This document shows positions 62,917-64,000 of a stretch of DNA of 64,000 nucleotides, one piece after another. The notes beneath the pieces are model-generated. The model saw nothing but the letters and a program-made list of their open reading frames with translations, was not told the origin of the DNA and did no database searches. The stretch spans positions 1,054,001 through 1,118,000 of the forward strand of contig JAHJHT010000002.1 in NCBI GenBank assembly GCA_018823835.1. Reading direction: 5' to 3'. This DNA is from Alphaproteobacteria bacterium. GTDB taxonomy: Bacteria > Pseudomonadota > Alphaproteobacteria > Rhizobiales > Rhizobiaceae. Both the position numbers and the translations under genes were made by a program. Every line of letters begins with the position of its first letter. Position 1 is the first letter of the stretch.

Positions 62917-64000
62917 TGTCGCCGGCGCGAACGCTGCAACTGGCCGTCCGCTTCTCGCTGCGCGAGATGCGCGGCGGGTTGTCGGGCTTCATGATCTTCC
63001 TGACCTGCATTGCGCTCGGCGTCGCGGCGATCGGCGGCGTCAACTCGGTCGCGCGCTCGATCACTGCCGGCGTCGCCAACGAAGGCCAGGTGCTGCTCGG
63101 CGGCGACATTCGTTTCGAGCTCAACCAACGGCAGGCATCGGCCGAAGAGAAGACCTTTCTTGACGGGCTCGGCACGGTGGCGGAGAGCGCCAGCATGCGA
63201 TCCATGGTGCGGCTGGAAGACGGCTCCGACCAGACGCTGGCGGAAGTGAAGGCGGTCGACGGCCTCTATCCGCTTTTCGGCGCGCTGGTGACGGAGCCGG
63301 CGCTGCCACGTGACGAACTGTTTGGCGAAAGGAACGGCATCTTCGGTGCCGCGGCTCCCGACCTGATGTTCGAGCGGCTCGGTATAGAGCTCGGAGCCCA
63401 CGTCAGGCTCGGCACGGCGACCTTCGAACTGCGTGCCAGACTGGTGACTGAGCCCGATGCCGCGTCGGAAGGCTTCGGCTTCGCGCCGCGGCTCCTGGTT
63501 TCGCTGGAAGGGCTGACGGCTTCAGGGCTGGTGCAGCCGGGCAGTCTTGTCGAATACGCCTACAAGGCGCGGCTGCCGGGAAATCCTTCCGAGGCCGCGC
63601 TGGCGGCGGTGCGCGACCAGGCGGCCGAACAGTTTCCGCAGGCCGGGTGGAGCATCCGCACGCGCCTCAATGCCGCGCCGTCTCTATCGGCCAACATCGA
63701 ACGCTTTTCGCAGTTCCTGACTCTGGTCGGTCTCACCGCGCTGGTCGTCGGCGGGGTCGGCGTTGGAAACGCGGTGCGCGCCTATCTGGAGGGCAAGCGC
63801 GGCGTCATCGCCACTTTCAAGAGCCTCGGCGCGTCGGGCGGCTTCGTCGTCAGCGTCTATCTCGTGCAGATACTGATCATCGCCGGCATCGGCATCGTGA
63901 TCGGGCTCGTACTCGGCGCGATAATGCCGTTTGCGGCGACGGCTGCACTGTCTTCGGTCATTCCGGTACCAGTTGAAGGGGGACTCTACCCGGACGCACT
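62916..64000 (+). CDS. FtsX-family ABC permease (YbbP-like), partial
   Basis: The first 361 codons are visible and the gene runs off the window. TM1 is FMIFLTCIALGVAAIGGVNSV. A large periplasmic domain follows (residues 45-270), then the second and third helices (FLTLVGLTALVVGGVGVGNAVRAYLEGKRGVIATFKSLGAS and ILIIAGIGIVIGLVLGAIMPF). The family is ABC permease of the LolE/YbbP type, about 850 aa when complete. It starts at the TGATG overlap with the ATPase. Confidence 0.9.
   Translation, partial: MSPARTLQLAVRFSLREMRGGLSGFMIFLTCIALGVAAIGGVNSVARSITAGVANEGQVLLGGDIRFELNQRQASAEEKTFLDGLGTVAESASMRSMVRLEDGSDQTLAEVKAVDGLYPLFGALVTEPALPRDELFGERNGIFGAAAPDLMFERLGIELGAHVRLGTATFELRARLVTEPDAASEGFGFAPRLLVSLEGLTASGLVQPGSLVEYAYKARLPGNPSEAALAAVRDQAAEQFPQAGWSIRTRLNAAPSLSANIERFSQFLTLVGLTALVVGGVGVGNAVRAYLEGKRGVIATFKSLGASGGFVVSVYLVQILIIAGIGIVIGLVLGAIMPFAATAALSSVIPVPVEGGLYPDA

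Noticed and set aside
1..64000. CRISPR array, rRNA operon or prophage module
   Set aside because: No regularly spaced repeats, rRNA sequence or phage structural genes were seen; the tRNA-Gly island is the only mobile element.

Overview
The window is a high-GC chromosomal segment of an alphaproteobacterium, most likely order Hyphomicrobiales (Rhizobiales), close to Mesorhizobium/Phyllobacteriaceae. The clues are a MucR/Ros regulator, an IalB-type invasion protein, a DUF1236/SH3 protein, a GAAC-N7-GAAC LexA box in front of imuA-imuB-dnaE2, TTAA-N7-TTAA (CtrA-type) boxes, tandem-ATPase sugar ABC operons and TRAP transporters. The genus is an inference. Both ends cut genes: an ABC permease at the left and an FtsX-type permease at the right.

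Layout. 1-3.5 kb: end of a carbohydrate ABC operon (two permeases, a small membrane protein, two ATPases). 3.6-9.8 kb, minus strand: an old-yellow-enzyme oxidoreductase, asd with a small ORF in front, a PAP2 phosphatase, and leuB-ridA-leuD. 9.8-12.6 kb: FAD oxidoreductase, CitE-like lyase, DUF1737 protein, metallopeptidase. 12.8-18.5 kb: the SOS mutasome imuA-imuB-dnaE2 behind a LexA box. 18.5-21.1 kb: Trm112-like protein, LON-domain protein, thioredoxin/TPR protein and a prolyl-tRNA editing protein.

21.3-25.6 kb is a small decayed genomic island in tRNA-Gly(GCC). A 98-bp direct repeat with two mismatches flanks it. It carries a tandem-barrel outer-membrane protein, a sugar-transfer-type ATP-grasp protein, two small ORFs and the last ~50 codons of a tyrosine recombinase. 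25.7-29.0 kb: a methyltransferase with a CtrA-type box and a GGDEF-EAL protein.

29.0-34.8 kb, minus strand, is the most unusual region: a candidate RiPP-like (modified peptide) cassette. A 27-codon gene for a Cys-free peptide is followed by a perfect 12-bp-stem terminator. Behind that comes a translationally coupled run: SagB-type dehydrogenase, a 92-aa Cys-rich protein, an EamA exporter, a GT4 glycosyltransferase, an ATP-grasp protein and a CelD/BioF2-type GNAT. An XRE-type regulator lies upstream across a very AT-rich promoter region. Assignment as a RiPP system is inference; the gene order, overlaps and terminator are visible.

36-43.2 kb: a MucR-like regulator, then two divergent sugar-acid/polyol catabolic operons (Gfo/Idh/MocA dehydrogenase plus isomerase; isomerase, enolase-superfamily enzyme, FCD-GntR regulator, 2-hydroxyacid dehydrogenase) sharing an intergenic region with a FadR-type TGGT-N3-ACCA site. 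43.2-51.2 kb: rpsP, chorismate mutase, ffh, CPBP protease, SH3 protein, zinc peptidase, lytic transglycosylase, argG. 51.3-54.7 kb: a TRAP transporter. 55-64 kb: LysE exporter, rlmN, ClC channel, ialB-like gene, phhB, a low-molecular-weight phosphatase, thpR, an arylesterase and a LolD/YbbA-type ABC system.
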